Assembly: GCA_964614375.1 (NCBI GenBank) | Contig: CAZTLI010000382.1 | Span: forward strand, 1-5,499 | Direction of reading: 5' to 3' | Source of the DNA: CAZTLI01 sp964614375 | GTDB lineage: Bacteria > Chloroflexota > Anaerolineae > Aggregatilineales > Phototrophicaceae | Length of the DNA: 5,499 nucleotides | Translations under genes and position numbers: made by a program | Shown here: piece by piece, positions 5,265-5,499 of the stretch | How positions within the stretch are numbered: the first letter of the stretch is position 1 | How the letters are laid out: every line of letters begins with the position of its first letter | Notes under the pieces: model-generated | The model's input: the letters and a program-made list of their open reading frames with translations, nothing else | Databases searched by the model: none | Told to the model about the DNA's origin: nothing

Positions 5265-5499
5265 CTACATTTCGTCAGAAATCAACGCCAGCACACGGCA
5301 AGGGCCGCCTGATCCGGCTTCCCAGCGCGGAATACCGACAAATACCATTGCATTTTGGCCTTGCAGCATCGCCATGTTTGCGACGTTCTCGATACCATAT
5401 TTTCCCGCACCCAGAATCGTATAGTGCGTATCGAATGTCGCCGATGGGCCGTTATCGAGGCTGAGTGTATCGACGGCGATTCCGTGAATATCGCGCTCT
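5265..5499 (-). CDS. Cyclase family (kynurenine formamidase-like) protein, C-terminal part
   Basis: Only the last 77 codons are present; the start lies beyond the right edge. The frame reads GIAVDTLSLDNGPS (residues 6-19 of the visible part), then TILGAGKYGIENVANM and FVGIPRWEAGSGGPCRVLAL before the stop. This order (a G-x-DTLSLD-x-GPS segment, a G-x-x-G-x-EN-x-x-N segment and a VG-x-P...GGP-x-R-x-LAL ending) is what I know from the C-terminus of the putative cyclase family (Pfam PF04199). These are metal-dependent hydrolases that include kynurenine formamidases. The HxGTHxD-type metal site of the family would be further upstream and cannot be checked, so the substrate stays open. The gene runs towards the Nudix gene in the same direction but ends at its own terminator. 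Confidence 0.82.
   Translation of the reverse strand, partial: ERDIHGIAVDTLSLDNGPSATFDTHYTILGAGKYGIENVANMAMLQGQNAMVFVGIPRWEAGSGGPCRVLALISDEM

Noticed and set aside
5222..5464. An 80-codon plus-strand frame near the right end
   Set aside because: It overlaps the terminator and the antisense of the cyclase-family gene, whose own frame has clear family motifs.

Overview
The window looks like a bacterial chromosome segment of moderate GC content. Its core is a HrcA/CIRCE-controlled groES-groEL operon, flanked by a membrane-anchored Hanks-type Ser/Thr kinase, an HdeD-like membrane protein, a Nudix hydrolase and the end of a putative cyclase/hydrolase gene. My best guess for the source is a Chloroflexota (Anaerolineae-like) genome. 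This rests on the kinase plus extracellular-domain architecture, the protein style and the perfect CIRCE element. No ribosomal RNA or lineage-specific marker is present, so the assignment is only suggestive.

Layout from left to right. (1) Positions 2-1534, plus strand: the 3' part of a Ser/Thr kinase gene whose start lies outside the window. It encodes a kinase domain, a Pro/Ser/Thr-rich linker, one transmembrane helix and an extracytoplasmic domain of unknown type. A hairpin at 1557-1587 probably ends its transcript. (2) Positions 1610-3834: the chaperonin operon. It has a good sigma70-type promoter, a perfect CIRCE operator just after the expected start site, a weaker CIRCE-like palindrome just before the -35 box, a leader hairpin, groES, a 55-base gap with two small hairpins, groEL and a terminator-like hairpin. 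(3) Positions 3930-4517, plus strand: a six-helix HdeD/DUF308 membrane protein with its own Shine-Dalgarno sequence and a possible promoter. It converges on the Nudix gene, and the two share a bidirectional terminator at 4529-4564. (4) Positions 4586-5050, minus strand: the Nudix hydrolase, with a plausible promoter and upstream repeats that may be regulatory. (5) Positions 5265-5499, minus strand: the C-terminal 77 codons of a cyclase-family protein, followed by a clear intrinsic terminator.

Functionally, GroES and GroEL form the protein-folding chamber, and their control region is the most informative part of the window. The HdeD-like protein may be another stress function, but its link to groESL is adjacency only. 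The Nudix and cyclase genes appear to be independent units. I found no mobile element, CRISPR array, RNA gene or clearly new multigene system. The points most worth checking are the second CIRCE-like site, the kinase sensor domain, the chaperonin mRNA hairpins and the CRP/FNR-like palindrome upstream of the Nudix gene.
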